Assembly: GCF_016653615.1 (NCBI RefSeq)
Contig: NZ_CP067393.1
Coordinates: forward strand, 3,172,907 to 3,236,906
Direction: 5' to 3'
DNA: 64,000 bases
Source of the DNA: Entomomonas asaccharolytica
GTDB lineage: Bacteria; Pseudomonadota; Gammaproteobacteria; Pseudomonadales; Pseudomonadaceae
Part shown: in pieces, positions 33,550 through 42,045 of the stretch
How the letters are laid out: each line of letters begins with the position of its first letter
Numbering within the stretch: the stretch's first letter is position 1
Notes under the pieces: generated by a model
Databases searched by the model: none
What the model saw: the letters and a program-made list of their open reading frames with translations, nothing else
What the model was told of the DNA's origin: nothing
Translations under genes and position numbers: made by a program

Positions 33550-33767
33550 ATGATAATAAATAGCCATTCATCAGCTAAAACTAAAAAAATAATTCTTTTT
33601 ATTTTATCGCTATCACCATTGGCTTAATTATTATTTTTTTTTATATAACATTTTCTGATAGCTCACTTGATGGTTTTTTCTTCGCTAACAGTATAGAAGA
33701 AGATGGAAATTATTGGGATGAGGTTGCAGGGAGTAGTGGCAATGATAGTAGTGATGGTAGAGACTAA
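33550..33767 (+). pseudogene. Small membrane-protein ORF interrupted by a frameshift
   Basis: GGAG (33538-33541) lies eight bases before ATG 33550. Frame 1 encodes MIINSHSSAKTKKIILFIL and stops at 33627 after 25 codons. The -1 frame then continues without a stop to 33767, encoding IAITIGLIIIFFYITFSD, then SSLDGFFFANSIEEDGNYWD and EVAGSSGNDSSDGRD. Joined, they would make a roughly 72-residue protein with a basic N-terminus, one membrane helix and an acidic Ser/Asp/Gly-rich tail. A run of seven A at about 33580-33586 is a natural slippage point. It may be a decayed gene, a sequencing error or a programmed -1 frameshift. I do not recognise the product. Confidence 0.45.
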
Positions 33768-33788
33768 TTTATAATAAAGTGTTTTCAA

Positions 33789-33825
33789 CAGGCTTAATTA
33801 ATTTATTAAGCCTGCTATTATTTTA
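33789..33825. terminator. Bidirectional hairpin between small ORF and yhcB
   Basis: CAGGCTTAAT (33789-33798) pairs perfectly with ATTAAGCCTG (33805-33814) around a six-base loop, followed by CTATTATTTTA. The position, between genes converging from 33767 and 33835, supports a terminator despite a modest T-tract. Confidence 0.55.
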
Positions 33826-33834
33826 TGAAAATTT

Positions 33835-34308
33835 TTACTTATGTTTAACAGCAAATTCTTCGGTTAATGTACCAGGTTCACCAGGCGCTTTGGGGGCGTA
33901 ATCTCTCGGAATATCATTATACGCTGTAACTGTAACAGCCTCCCCTACATTCTCTTCCTCAGCACCTTCTGCTGAATAATCTAAGGCTTTTTGATCATTC
34001 GCTTTAATTTCTGATATTAATCTTGCACGTAGCTCACTATCTGCTACTAGAGACTCAACAGAATGCTCCAAATGTGCTTGCATTTCTTGATAGCCTTGAG
34101 AAAGCTTCTGTGCAATATTAGCGGTTGTATTAAAATGGCTAGCTACTTCATTTTGATAATCGTTAAAGCGTTCTTCTAAACTTTCCATTTGATTTTTTAA
34201 ATTGCCAGAGCGATCACCGCCTGTAGCCTTGCTGACTAAAAAGCCACCAAACATGCCTACTAAAAATGCTACGATAGCAATAATTACAACTAACCCCATC
34301 TCCATCAT
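33835..34308 (-). CDS. yhcB: YhcB/ZapG family inner-membrane protein (DUF1043)
   Basis: 157 residues with a single N-terminal membrane helix (about 4-27, ending in GGFLVSKATGG), a coiled-coil region (MESLEERFNDYQNEVASHFNTTANIAQKL) and a disordered acidic tail. The NEVASHFNTTANIAQKLSQGY segment is the DUF1043 hallmark. YhcB/ZapG coordinates cell-envelope growth and division in E. coli. GAGAGG precedes ATG 34308. It is divergent from the hydrolase-trpS genes, as in Pseudomonas. Confidence 0.88.
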   Translation of the reverse strand: MMEMGLVVIIAIVAFLVGMFGGFLVSKATGGDRSGNLKNQMESLEERFNDYQNEVASHFNTTANIAQKLSQGYQEMQAHLEHSVESLVADSELRARLISEIKANDQKALDYSAEGAEEENVGEAVTVTAYNDIPRDYAPKAPGEPGTLTEEFAVKHK

Positions 34309-34445
34309 TGTGCCTCTCTTTCAGTATAATTAGCCATACAGGGAAATATTACAAAGTAATGCTATAAAACAAAAATGCTTTGCTTTAAAATTTATTCTTT
34401 ATATAGTCTACCAATATATTAATGTTTTGGACACGGAGTTTAACG

Positions 34446-35078
34446 TTGTCAGCTCAAGAAATTGTATTATTTATTGACGGGCCTGCTGGTAAACTGGAGG
34501 CTTTATACCTTGAACAGCCTGATGCTAAAGGTATTGCTTTAGTATGCCATCCGCATCCATTATACGCAGGAACAATGCATAATAAAGTGGTGGCTACTTT
34601 GCAGCGTACCGCCAGAGATAACGGGTGGAGTACTTTACGCTTTAACTTTAGAGGTGTGGGTAAAAGTGAAGGCAGTTATGGCGAAGGCGAAGGTGAAATT
34701 GCTGATGCCAAAGCAGCTTTTGAATGGCTACAAGCAAAAAATCCTAAGCAACCTATTATCATAATGGGCTTTTCTTTTGGTTCTTGTGTAGCCGCTTGTT
34801 TAGCTGGTGAACTAGAGCAACAAACTATTTCCATTAAACAACTTGTAATGATTGCCCCTCCTGTAGAACGTTTTAATATTGATGGTAGGTTACCTGAGCA
34901 AAGCCCTCTATTAATTATTCAGCCAGAAGCAGATGAGGTCGTTGATCCACAAACTGTTTATGATTGGGCTAATTCCTTAACTATACCCCATAAATTATTA
35001 ACTGTGCCCGAATGCAGTCATTTCTTTCATGGTCGTTTAAATGATTTAAAAGAACTAGTAACCCCTTATCTTCAATAA
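34446..35078 (+). CDS. Alpha/beta hydrolase (dienelactone-hydrolase-like)
   Basis: Cytosolic esterase-like protein of 210 residues. [18 protein letters not shown] and [23 protein letters not shown] are typical of the small YpfH/DLH-related hydrolases adjacent to trpS in Pseudomonas. The nucleophile is Ser110 in GFSFGSCVA, the acid lies in QPEADEVVD and the His in [13 protein letters not shown] 34446 is chosen because GGAG lies seven bases upstream; the in-frame ATG at 34422 has no Shine-Dalgarno and adds an untypical leader. The substrate is unknown. Confidence 0.85.
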   Translation: MSAQEIVLFIDGPAGKLEALYLEQPDAKGIALVCHPHPLYAGTMHNKVVATLQRTARDNGWSTLRFNFRGVGKSEGSYGEGEGEIADAKAAFEWLQAKNPKQPIIIMGFSFGSCVAACLAGELEQQTISIKQLVMIAPPVERFNIDGRLPEQSPLLIIQPEADEVVDPQTVYDWANSLTIPHKLLTVPECSHFFHGRLNDLKELVTPYLQ

Positions 35079-35103
35079 TTTAATTACAGTAAGCGATAAT
35101 ATT

Positions 35104-36471
35104 ATGACAACTCGTGTTCTTACAGGTATTACAACAACAGGTACTCCTCATTTAGGAAATTATGCAGGGGCTATTCGTCCAGCCATTCAGGCTAGTCGCC
35201 AAGCTGATGTTGATTCATTTTACTTTTTAGCTGATTATCACGCGCTAATTAAATGTGATGACCCTGCACGTATTCAAAAATCCCGCTTAGAATTAGCTGC
35301 TACTTGGTTAGCCAGCGGTCTTAATCCTGAAAAAGTCACTTTTTACCGCCAGTCAGATATACCTGAAATACCCGAATTAACTTGGCTATTAACTTGTGTA
35401 TCTGCCAAAGGCTTACTCAATCGGGCCCATGCTTATAAAGCTTCTGTCGATAAAAACTTAGAGCAAAATGAAGACCCTGATGCAGGTATTACGATGGGGT
35501 TATTCTGCTATCCTGTATTAATGGCTGCCGATATTCTTATGTTTAATGCCCATAAAATTCCCGTGGGTCGAGACCAAATTCAGCATGTGGAGATGGCTAG
35601 AGATATTGCACAACGGTTTAATATGCTATTTGGCCAAGGCAAAGAGTTATTTACTTTACCAGAAGCACAAATTGAAGAAGCGGTAGCCACGCTTCCTGGT
35701 TTAGATGGCCGCAAAATGTCTAAAAGTTATGACAACACAATTCCTTTATTTAGTTCAGAAAAACAACTAAAAGAAGCTATCTTAAAAATTGTGACTGATT
35801 CAAAACAACCAGGTGAGGCTAAAGATCCTGACAATTCGCATTTGTTCACCATTTATAAAGCATTTGCCACGCCAGAACAAACCAATACTTTCTATAAGGA
35901 ATTAAAAGACGGTCTTGCATGGGGTGAAGCTAAGCAGCAACTATTTACAGTGATTAATAATGAACTAGCAGAGCCTCGAGAACGCTATCAAGAGCTTATT
36001 ACTCAACCTGAAAAAATTGAAGAAATCCTCCAAGCAGGCGCAGCTAAGGCTAGAAAATTAGCCACTCCGTTCTTACAAGAGTTAAGAGAGTCGGTAGGTT
36101 TACGTAGTTTTAAACAACAGCTCACAACCACTAAAAAAGAAAAGAAAAAATCATCTAAAACTGCTCGCTTTGTTAGTTTCCGAGAAAAAGATGGTAATTT
36201 CCATTTCCGTCTCGTGGCTGCTAATGGTGAAGAATTATTATTATCTAAAGGTTTTGCTAACCCAAAAGAAATTGGTGAGCTTACTAACCAAATTATTAAC
36301 CAGCAACATGAAGTTAACATTGAAATTAAAGATGCTGAAGGGAAACGCTGTGTACTTTATTGGAATGCCGAAATAATAGCCGAAAGTGAGAGTTATTCTA
36401 GCATAGAACAAGCAGAAAATAGTTGTTTAGCTATTAAACATGCTTTACAAGAGCTTGCTGAACAGGAGTAG
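35104..36471 (+). CDS. trpS: Tryptophanyl-tRNA synthetase, long form
   Basis: Charges tRNA-Trp. The class I motifs are TTGTPHLGN at residues 10-18 (HIGH equivalent) and KMSKS at 204-208. At 455 residues it exceeds the roughly 335 of E. coli TrpS because of a C-terminal extension of about 110 residues after a Lys-rich linker ([20 protein letters not shown]), containing a DUF1508-like YegP module ([20 protein letters not shown]). Pseudomonas TrpS has the same extended form. It lies 25 bases after the hydrolase and one base before argE. Confidence 0.96.
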   Translation: MTTRVLTGITTTGTPHLGNYAGAIRPAIQASRQADVDSFYFLADYHALIKCDDPARIQKSRLELAATWLASGLNPEKVTFYRQSDIPEIPELTWLLTCVSAKGLLNRAHAYKASVDKNLEQNEDPDAGITMGLFCYPVLMAADILMFNAHKIPVGRDQIQHVEMARDIAQRFNMLFGQGKELFTLPEAQIEEAVATLPGLDGRKMSKSYDNTIPLFSSEKQLKEAILKIVTDSKQPGEAKDPDNSHLFTIYKAFATPEQTNTFYKELKDGLAWGEAKQQLFTVINNELAEPRERYQELITQPEKIEEILQAGAAKARKLATPFLQELRESVGLRSFKQQLTTTKKEKKKSSKTARFVSFREKDGNFHFRLVAANGEELLLSKGFANPKEIGELTNQIINQQHEVNIEIKDAEGKRCVLYWNAEIIAESESYSSIEQAENSCLAIKHALQELAEQE

Positions 36472-36472
36472 T

Positions 36473-37612
36473 ATGACTTTACCCAGTTTTAAACAACAAT
36501 TTAGACAGTTGCTACAAGCAGCCTCTGTCAGTTGTACCCAAGCACATATAGATCAAAGCAATAAAACGATTATTGATCTATTAGCAACATGGCTAACAGA
36601 ACTGGGATTTACTTGCGAAATATCACAAGTGACCAAAGGTAAATATAACTTACTAGCACAATATGGTTCAGGCTTAGGTGGTCTTGTGTTAGCGGGTCAT
36701 ACTGATACCGTTCCCTATGATGAATCACTGTGGAATAGTAATCCATTAGATTTATTTGAAGCAGACAATCGCTGGTACGGTTTAGGTAGCTGTGATATGA
36801 AAGGCTTTTTTGCTATTGCTATTCAAGCCTTACAACCTCTACTTGAGCAATCGTTTAAAGCCCCTCTCTTTATTCTTGCTACCTGTGACGAAGAAAGTTC
36901 AATGAGTGGTGCAAGAGCGTTAGTAGCCAATCAACAAAAATTTGGACGTGCTGCAGTTATCGGTGAACCCACCAACCTACGCCCTATTCGTCTACATAAA
37001 GGTATTATGATGGAACGAATAGAATTACTAGGACAAAGTGGTCATTCTTCAAATCCCGCGTTAGGTCATAGCGCGCTTGAAGCAATGAATGATGTTATCA
37101 CTGAACTCATCAAACTACGTAAGCAGTGGCAACAAGAATTTCAGAATCCATTATTTACTGTTCCCTACCCTACTTTAAATTTTGGTTGTATTCATGGTGG
37201 TGATAATCCTAATCGGATTTGTGGCCAATGTGCTTTAGAATTTGATTTAAGACCTTTACCTAATATGTCGGCTGATGAACTTAGAATGGCTATAAATAAT
37301 AAACTAAAACCTATTGCTGAACAGCATCAGGTAAAAGTTGACTACAAGCCATTATTTAGTCATGTACCAGCCTTTGAGCAAGGGGCTAATTCTGAGTTAG
37401 TGAAGCTTGCTGAAAAACTAACAGGCCATCAAAGCGAAGCGGTTGCTTTTGCTACAGAAGCACCTTATATTCAACAAGTAGCAGGTGATACCATCGTATT
37501 GGGTGCTGGCTCAATAGATCAAGCTCATCAGCCTAATGAATACTTATCTCTTTCCCAAATAGAACCTTATACTTTATTATTACGCCAATTAATAGCATAC
37601 TATTGCTTATAA
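36473..37612 (+). CDS. argE: Acetylornithine deacetylase
   Basis: Zinc hydrolase releasing ornithine from N-acetylornithine in arginine synthesis. The 379 residues contain VLAGHTDTVPYDESLW and GLGSCDMKGFFAIAI (metal ligands), ATCDEESSMSGARALV (catalytic Glu-Glu), and IGEPTNLRPIRLHKG. The start is ATG 36473, preceded by AGGAG that overlaps the end of trpS. The upstream in-frame ATG at 36440 lies inside trpS and is rejected. It is followed by argA, as in Pseudomonas. Confidence 0.96.
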   Translation: MTLPSFKQQFRQLLQAASVSCTQAHIDQSNKTIIDLLATWLTELGFTCEISQVTKGKYNLLAQYGSGLGGLVLAGHTDTVPYDESLWNSNPLDLFEADNRWYGLGSCDMKGFFAIAIQALQPLLEQSFKAPLFILATCDEESSMSGARALVANQQKFGRAAVIGEPTNLRPIRLHKGIMMERIELLGQSGHSSNPALGHSALEAMNDVITELIKLRKQWQQEFQNPLFTVPYPTLNFGCIHGGDNPNRICGQCALEFDLRPLPNMSADELRMAINNKLKPIAEQHQVKVDYKPLFSHVPAFEQGANSELVKLAEKLTGHQSEAVAFATEAPYIQQVAGDTIVLGAGSIDQAHQPNEYLSLSQIEPYTLLLRQLIAYYCL

Positions 37613-37646
37613 ATTAATCAGGAGCCTAACGCAGTGAAACGACGAT

Positions 37647-37689
37647 AAAACGAACTAACTCATGAATATAAGTTAACTCTTTTCGTTTT
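37647..37689 (+). other. Imperfect hairpin in the argE-argA intergenic leader
   Basis: AAAACGAA (37647-37654) can pair with TTCGTTTT (37682-37689) and TAACT (37656-37660) with AGTTA (37671-37675), leaving an asymmetric internal loop. It lies just upstream of the argA start at 37707. It could be a weak terminator of argE or a leader structure; no ArgR box is evident. Confidence 0.3.
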
Positions 37690-37706
37690 AACAATAGGTT
37701 CTTATT

Positions 37707-39011
37707 ATGTTTGATTTTGATTACGTACAATGGCTTCGGCAAGCATCCCCTTATATTAACGCCCATCGGGAAGGTACTTTTGTTGTTATGCTCCCTGGTG
37801 AGGGCATAGAGCATCCTAATTTTAATAATATTATCTATGACTTAGTTTTATTACATAGCTTAGGCGTGCGTTTGGTTTTGGTACATGGTTCAAGACCCCA
37901 AATTAATAAAAAAACTGCAGAAAAACAGATTACTCCAAAATATCATAAAGGCTTACGCATTACCGATACGGCAACATTAGAATGTGTAACAGAAGTAGTT
38001 GGAAGGCTGCGCAGTATTTTTGAAGCAAAACTTTCTATGGATTTAGCTTCATCGCCCATGCAAGGTTCAAGATTACGCGTTACTAGTGGTAATTTTGTCA
38101 CCGCTAAACCGCTTGGCGTGGTAGATGGTATTGATTACCAGCACACAGGTGAAGTAAGAAGAATTGATCGTAAAGGTATTATCCGCCAGCTTGATGAAAG
38201 AAATATCGTACTTCTTTCACCTCTTGGTTACTCTCCTACAGGCGAGATTTTTAATTTATCCTGTGAAGATGTAGCAATGGCCACTGCTATAAAACTACAA
38301 GCGGACAAACTGATTCTTTATGGAGAGCAAAAAGGTATTTTCAATGAGCAAGGTGAGCTTATTCGTGAATTACGCCCCAATGAAGCCTTACCCCATATTA
38401 CAAGGCTTGCCAATGATTACCAAGCAGAATTACTGAATGCTGCTGTTGAGGCCTGTCGGCAAGGTGTGCAACGCTCACAAATTGTTTCCTATGCTGAAAA
38501 TGGTGCTTTATTAGCAGAACTATTTAGCCGTGATGGCAATGGAACGCTAGTAGCCCAAGAACAGTTTGAAACCATTAGAGAAGCCACAATTGAAGATATT
38601 GGTGGTCTAATGGAGCTTATTCGTCCCTTAGAAGAACAAGGTATATTAGTACGTCGCTCCCGTGAAGTACTAGAAAGAGAAATTAACCAATTCTCTCTAA
38701 TTGAGCGAGAAGGAATGATTATTGCCTGCGCTGCGCTTTATCCCATTGCAGACTCAGATGCAGGGGAGTTAGCTTGCTTAGCAGTTAACCCAGATTATCG
38801 CCATGACCATAAAGGTGATAGCTTATTATCTAGAATAGAGCAACGTGCACGCCAACAAGGTATTAAAACCTTATTTGTACTTACAACCAAGACCGCCCAT
38901 TGGTTTTTAGAACGTGGTTTTAATCCAAGTAGCGTTGAGCAGCTACCAGCTGCTCGTGCATCTCTATATAATTTTCAGCGTAATTCTAAGGTGTTTGAAA
39001 AGACTATTTAA
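37707..39011 (+). CDS. argA: N-acetylglutamate synthase
   Basis: Acetylates glutamate with acetyl-CoA, the first step of arginine synthesis. The 434 residues comprise an amino-acid-kinase-like domain (VRLVLVHGSRPQINKKTAEK, LLSPLGYSPTGEIFNL) and a C-terminal GNAT domain (about 290-434, with GELACLAVNPDYRHDHKGDSL and TTKTAHWFLERGF). The kinase-like domain is normally where arginine feeds back. AGG lies eight bases before ATG 37707. It is transcribed in the same direction as argE. Confidence 0.97.
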   Translation: MFDFDYVQWLRQASPYINAHREGTFVVMLPGEGIEHPNFNNIIYDLVLLHSLGVRLVLVHGSRPQINKKTAEKQITPKYHKGLRITDTATLECVTEVVGRLRSIFEAKLSMDLASSPMQGSRLRVTSGNFVTAKPLGVVDGIDYQHTGEVRRIDRKGIIRQLDERNIVLLSPLGYSPTGEIFNLSCEDVAMATAIKLQADKLILYGEQKGIFNEQGELIRELRPNEALPHITRLANDYQAELLNAAVEACRQGVQRSQIVSYAENGALLAELFSRDGNGTLVAQEQFETIREATIEDIGGLMELIRPLEEQGILVRRSREVLEREINQFSLIEREGMIIACAALYPIADSDAGELACLAVNPDYRHDHKGDSLLSRIEQRARQQGIKTLFVLTTKTAHWFLERGFNPSSVEQLPAARASLYNFQRNSKVFEKTI

Positions 39012-39034
39012 TATAAAAATAACAAGGTAATACA

Positions 39035-39439
39035 ATGAAAACAAAAGCAGTTTTAACACAACAAGAAGTACAAAAAATATTAACTGCTGCTCGTGAAGAG
39101 GCATTAAAAAACAATTGGGCAATGGCAATTGCCATAGCAGATGATGGCGGTCATTTATTGGCGTTAGAACGATTAGACGATTGTGTGCCTATCTGCTCTT
39201 ATATTGCGATGGAGAAAGCACGCACTTCTGCATTAGGCCGCAGAGAGTCCAAAGCTTATGAAGATATCATCAGTGATGGTCGAAACTCATTTATGACTGT
39301 ACCTGTACTTTCTGCCATATTAGAAGGTGGTGTACCTATTATTTATGAAGGCCAAGTAATTGGTGCTATAGGTGTATCTGGTGCTAAATCCTTTCAAGAT
39401 GCTCAGGTTGCCAAAGCAGGGGCTAGTGCGCTTAGTTAG
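39035..39439 (+). CDS. GlcG/HbpS family protein (DUF336, heme-binding-like)
   Basis: 134-residue cytosolic protein. NNWAMAIAIADDGGHLLALERLDD, AMEKARTSALGRRESKAYED and the ending GVPIIYEGQVIGAIGVSGAK, with a later DAQVAKAGASAL, are classic GlcG/HbpS features. Members bind heme or cobalamin-like ligands or act beside glycolate and diol catabolism genes. Here it follows argA by 23 bases and no catabolic genes adjoin it, so its role is unclear. Confidence 0.88.
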   Translation: MKTKAVLTQQEVQKILTAAREEALKNNWAMAIAIADDGGHLLALERLDDCVPICSYIAMEKARTSALGRRESKAYEDIISDGRNSFMTVPVLSAILEGGVPIIYEGQVIGAIGVSGAKSFQDAQVAKAGASALS

Positions 39440-39454
39440 CCATTAAATTATCAT

Positions 39455-39483
39455 ATTATTTTACTGGGTTTTCATTATATAAT
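39455..39483 (+). promoter_or_regulatory. Candidate promoter for metNIQ
   Basis: A perfect TATAAT (39478-39483) in the gap upstream of metN, with only a poor -35 (TTATTT-like) at the right distance. A second possibility is TTGCAA (39541-39546) with TAAAGA 17 bases on. No MetJ box or S-box riboswitch is seen. A bulged hairpin (39581-39600) sits directly before the metN Shine-Dalgarno. Confidence 0.3.
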
Positions 39484-39615
39484 AGTGGGATTTTTAACAT
39501 TAATTATATAGAAATAACTGAAAACTATTTCCCCATTAGTTTGCAATCAGTTACTTTATTCCCTAAAGAATGCTTTTAAAATACCTGCTAAGCAAGGTAT
39601 GGAGTTTTTTATTAA

Positions 39616-40356
39616 ATGATTGTATTGGATCAGGTTTACAAGCGTTATGCTCATCCCGAAAAGGGACAGTGGTTTGATGCAGTACATCCTACCTCTCTTA
39701 CTATCAATCAAGGCGAAATTTTTGGGTTAATTGGTTTTTCAGGGGCTGGAAAATCTACTTTATTGCGTTTGATTAATCTGTTAGAGCGTCCTGATGGCGG
39801 TATAGTAGAAGTAGATGGGCAAGACCTTACCAGACTACCAAGCCCACAATTACGTAAAGCACGCCAAAATATCGGTATGATCTTTCAACAATTTAATTTA
39901 TTAAGCAATTTAACGGTTGCTCATAACGTAGCTTTTCCCTTAAAAATTGCTGGTTGGTCAAAAGCAGAAATTACCAAACGAGTAAAAGAATGTTTAACTA
40001 TCGTTGGTTTAGAAGACCGTATTAACCATTACCCTGCTCAACTATCGGGTGGACAAAAACAACGTGTTGGTATTGCCCGCGCTTTAGCACCTAGCCCACA
40101 TGTTATTTTAGCTGATGAACCCACCAGCGCCTTAGATCCTTTTACTACCCGCAGTGTTTTAGATTGCCTAAAAGATATTAACCAACGTTTTAATGTCACT
40201 ATTGTTATTGTAACTCATGAAATGCAGGTAATCCGCAGTATATGCAATCGTGCAGCACTAATGGAGCATGGTCGAATTGTAGAAATAGCAGAAGTTAAAG
40301 ATAAGCAAATTTTAGCGAACTCTGAACTGGCTACAAAACTCATTGAGGATTTATAA
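39616..40356 (+). CDS. metN: Methionine ABC importer ATPase MetN, lacking the C-terminal NIL domain
   Basis: ATP-binding subunit of the methionine importer. Walker A GFSGAGKST is at residues 40-48, followed by GMIFQQFNLLSNLTVAHNVA, the signature QLSGGQKQRVGIARALA and Walker B VILADEPTSALDP. It stops at residue 246, where MetN proteins of about 340 residues continue with the ACT-like NIL domain that binds methionine and inhibits transport. The stop abuts the metI ATG, so this is a natural short form, not a frameshift. Regulation by internal methionine may therefore be absent or exerted elsewhere. Confidence 0.9.
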   Translation: MIVLDQVYKRYAHPEKGQWFDAVHPTSLTINQGEIFGLIGFSGAGKSTLLRLINLLERPDGGIVEVDGQDLTRLPSPQLRKARQNIGMIFQQFNLLSNLTVAHNVAFPLKIAGWSKAEITKRVKECLTIVGLEDRINHYPAQLSGGQKQRVGIARALAPSPHVILADEPTSALDPFTTRSVLDCLKDINQRFNVTIVIVTHEMQVIRSICNRAALMEHGRIVEIAEVKDKQILANSELATKLIEDL

Positions 40357-41046
40357 ATGGAGTACAGCTCTAACCTCCTCTATTACCTAGAGAATATCTG
40401 GTCCATAAGAAGTGAGATTTGGTTAGCCAGCCAACAAACTTTTATTATGGTTGCGATTTCAACAATCGTGGCTGTAATATTTGGTTTAACAATAGGTATT
40501 TGTTTACACCTAACTAGTACTAATCAGCTTTGGCAAAATAAATGGTTTAATAAAATCTTAGGCACATTAGTTGATTTTTTAAGGGCTTTTCCTTTTGTTA
40601 TTTTAATGGTTGCCATCAGCCCTTTCTCTACACTATTAACAGGTGCTCGCATTGGCCCTTATGCTGCCTCTGTAGCTTTATCCATTGCTGCTATTCCTTA
40701 TTTTGCCCGATTGGTTGAGCAAAGTTTAAGAGAAATTCCCAAAGGAATTATTGAAGCAGCCCAAGCAATGGGCGCTTCTAATGCCACTATTATTTTCCGT
40801 GTGTTGATTACTGAAGCACGTGTAGGCATTGTTTCTAGTACCACCGTATTAATCATTAGTATACTTTCTTATAGTGCGGCGGCTGGTATGATTGGCGGCG
40901 GAGGCTTAGGTGATTTAGCTATTCGCTATGGTTATAATCGTTATCAAACAGATGTGATGGTAGCTGTTGTTATTTTACTATCAGTCATTGTTATTATGAT
41001 ACAAGCATTGGGTAATCTTGTTACTCGTAAACTCGATAAACGTTAA
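40357..41046 (+). CDS. metI: Methionine ABC importer permease MetI
   Basis: Inner-membrane permease of 229 residues with five predicted helices. LRAFPFVILMVAISPFSTLLTG and the EAA-loop IEAAQAMGASNATIIFRVLITEA, then YSAAAGMIGGGGLGDLAIRYGY, are characteristic of MetI. The ATG immediately follows the metN stop (no gap), and metQ begins 19 bases later, giving the usual metN-metI-metQ order. Confidence 0.96.
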   Translation: MEYSSNLLYYLENIWSIRSEIWLASQQTFIMVAISTIVAVIFGLTIGICLHLTSTNQLWQNKWFNKILGTLVDFLRAFPFVILMVAISPFSTLLTGARIGPYAASVALSIAAIPYFARLVEQSLREIPKGIIEAAQAMGASNATIIFRVLITEARVGIVSSTTVLIISILSYSAAAGMIGGGGLGDLAIRYGYNRYQTDVMVAVVILLSVIVIMIQALGNLVTRKLDKR

Positions 41047-41065
41047 AGTTGGATGGGATATAATA

Positions 41066-41989
41066 ATGCAAAATAATATTGTGTTAAAGATTTTAGGTTC
41101 TGGGCTATTAGCCGCTTGCTTAGGTTTAACTGGCTGTGATAATAAAAAACCAGAAGATCATTCTTCTCATAATGCTGAGTCAACTGTAAAACGAACTATC
41201 GTATTTGGTACTACTGTGGGTGATTTTGGTGATATGGTTAAATTTTCGATTAAACCTATCTTAGAAAGAAAAGGTTACGAAGTTAAACTCACTGAATTTA
41301 CTGATTATGTACAACCTAATCTTGCCTTAGCTGAAGGAAGTATTGATGTAAATATTTTCCAACACAAGCCTTATTTAGATACTTTTAAACAAGAAAGAAA
41401 GTTAGATTTAACACCTGTATTCCAAGTACCTACTGCTCCACTGGGTATTTATTCTGGTCGTTTAGGGAAACTAGATGAAGCCAAACAAGGTATGACGGTT
41501 TCTGTACCAAATGATCCTAGTAATTTTGCTCGTGCGTTAGTAATGATGGATGAGTTAGGATGGGTAACGCTTAAAGATAATATCAACCCATTAACTGCCT
41601 CTGAACGTGATATCCAAGAAAATAAATATGATATTAAATTAGTACAATTAGAAGCAGCTCAAATTCCTCGTGCTCGCAACGATGTTGACTTTGCTATTAT
41701 CAATGGTAACTATGCGGTCAGCTCTGGCGTAGATTTAACAACAGCTCTCTATAAAGAGCCTAGTTTTGCTTATGTCAATTGGGGCGTAATACGTACAAAA
41801 GATATTGAGACCCCATGGGCAAAAGATATTATTGCAGCCTATAATTCTGATGAATTTAAAGCTTACTCTCATAAAACATTTGCTGGTTACAAATGGCCTG
41901 CTAATTGGAATGAGAATCAGCCAACCAATACCACTTCAGCAGAAGATAAACATGAGCAAGAAAACTCAACAGAAGAAGTTGCTAAATAA
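41066..41989 (+). CDS. metQ: Methionine-binding lipoprotein MetQ
   Basis: NlpA-type lipoprotein of 307 residues that delivers methionine to MetNI. The lipobox LTGC ends a typical signal. FGTTVGDFGDMVKFSIKPIL, NIFQHKPYLDTFKQERKL and SVPNDPSNFARALVMMDELG, then FAIINGNYAV, match the family. ATG 41066 is preferred over ATG 41018, which lies inside metI and would bury the signal peptide. The last 25 residues form an acidic Asn/Thr/Glu-rich tail not usual in MetQ. Confidence 0.95.
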   Translation: MQNNIVLKILGSGLLAACLGLTGCDNKKPEDHSSHNAESTVKRTIVFGTTVGDFGDMVKFSIKPILERKGYEVKLTEFTDYVQPNLALAEGSIDVNIFQHKPYLDTFKQERKLDLTPVFQVPTAPLGIYSGRLGKLDEAKQGMTVSVPNDPSNFARALVMMDELGWVTLKDNINPLTASERDIQENKYDIKLVQLEAAQIPRARNDVDFAIINGNYAVSSGVDLTTALYKEPSFAYVNWGVIRTKDIETPWAKDIIAAYNSDEFKAYSHKTFAGYKWPANWNENQPTNTTSAEDKHEQENSTEEVAK

Positions 41990-42004
41990 TAATTTTTAAT
42001 TAGT

Positions 42005-42034
42005 AAAAAGCCCTTCGTTTGAAGGGCTTTTTTA
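42005..42034 (+). terminator. Strong intrinsic terminator of metNIQ
   Basis: AAAAGCCCTTC (42006-42016) pairs with GAAGGGCTTTT (42021-42031) around a four-base loop, followed by a T-run. It lies 16 bases after metQ and just before the convergent oprD-like gene, which it probably also terminates. Confidence 0.9.
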
Positions 42035-42045
42035 TTGCTTTACTG

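Noticed and set aside
33385..33567. 60-codon minus-strand ORF upstream of mnmG
   Set aside because: Aromatic/Ile-rich translation of AT-rich spacer, overlaps the mnmG start and opposes the better-supported small plus-strand ORF.
36440..36472. Longer argE reading frame starting inside trpS
   Set aside because: Adds eleven residues not found in ArgE; the ATG at 36473 has a Shine-Dalgarno and the family N-terminus.
41018..41065. Longer metQ reading frame starting inside metI
   Set aside because: Would place 16 residues before the lipoprotein signal peptide; ATG 41066 is the natural start.
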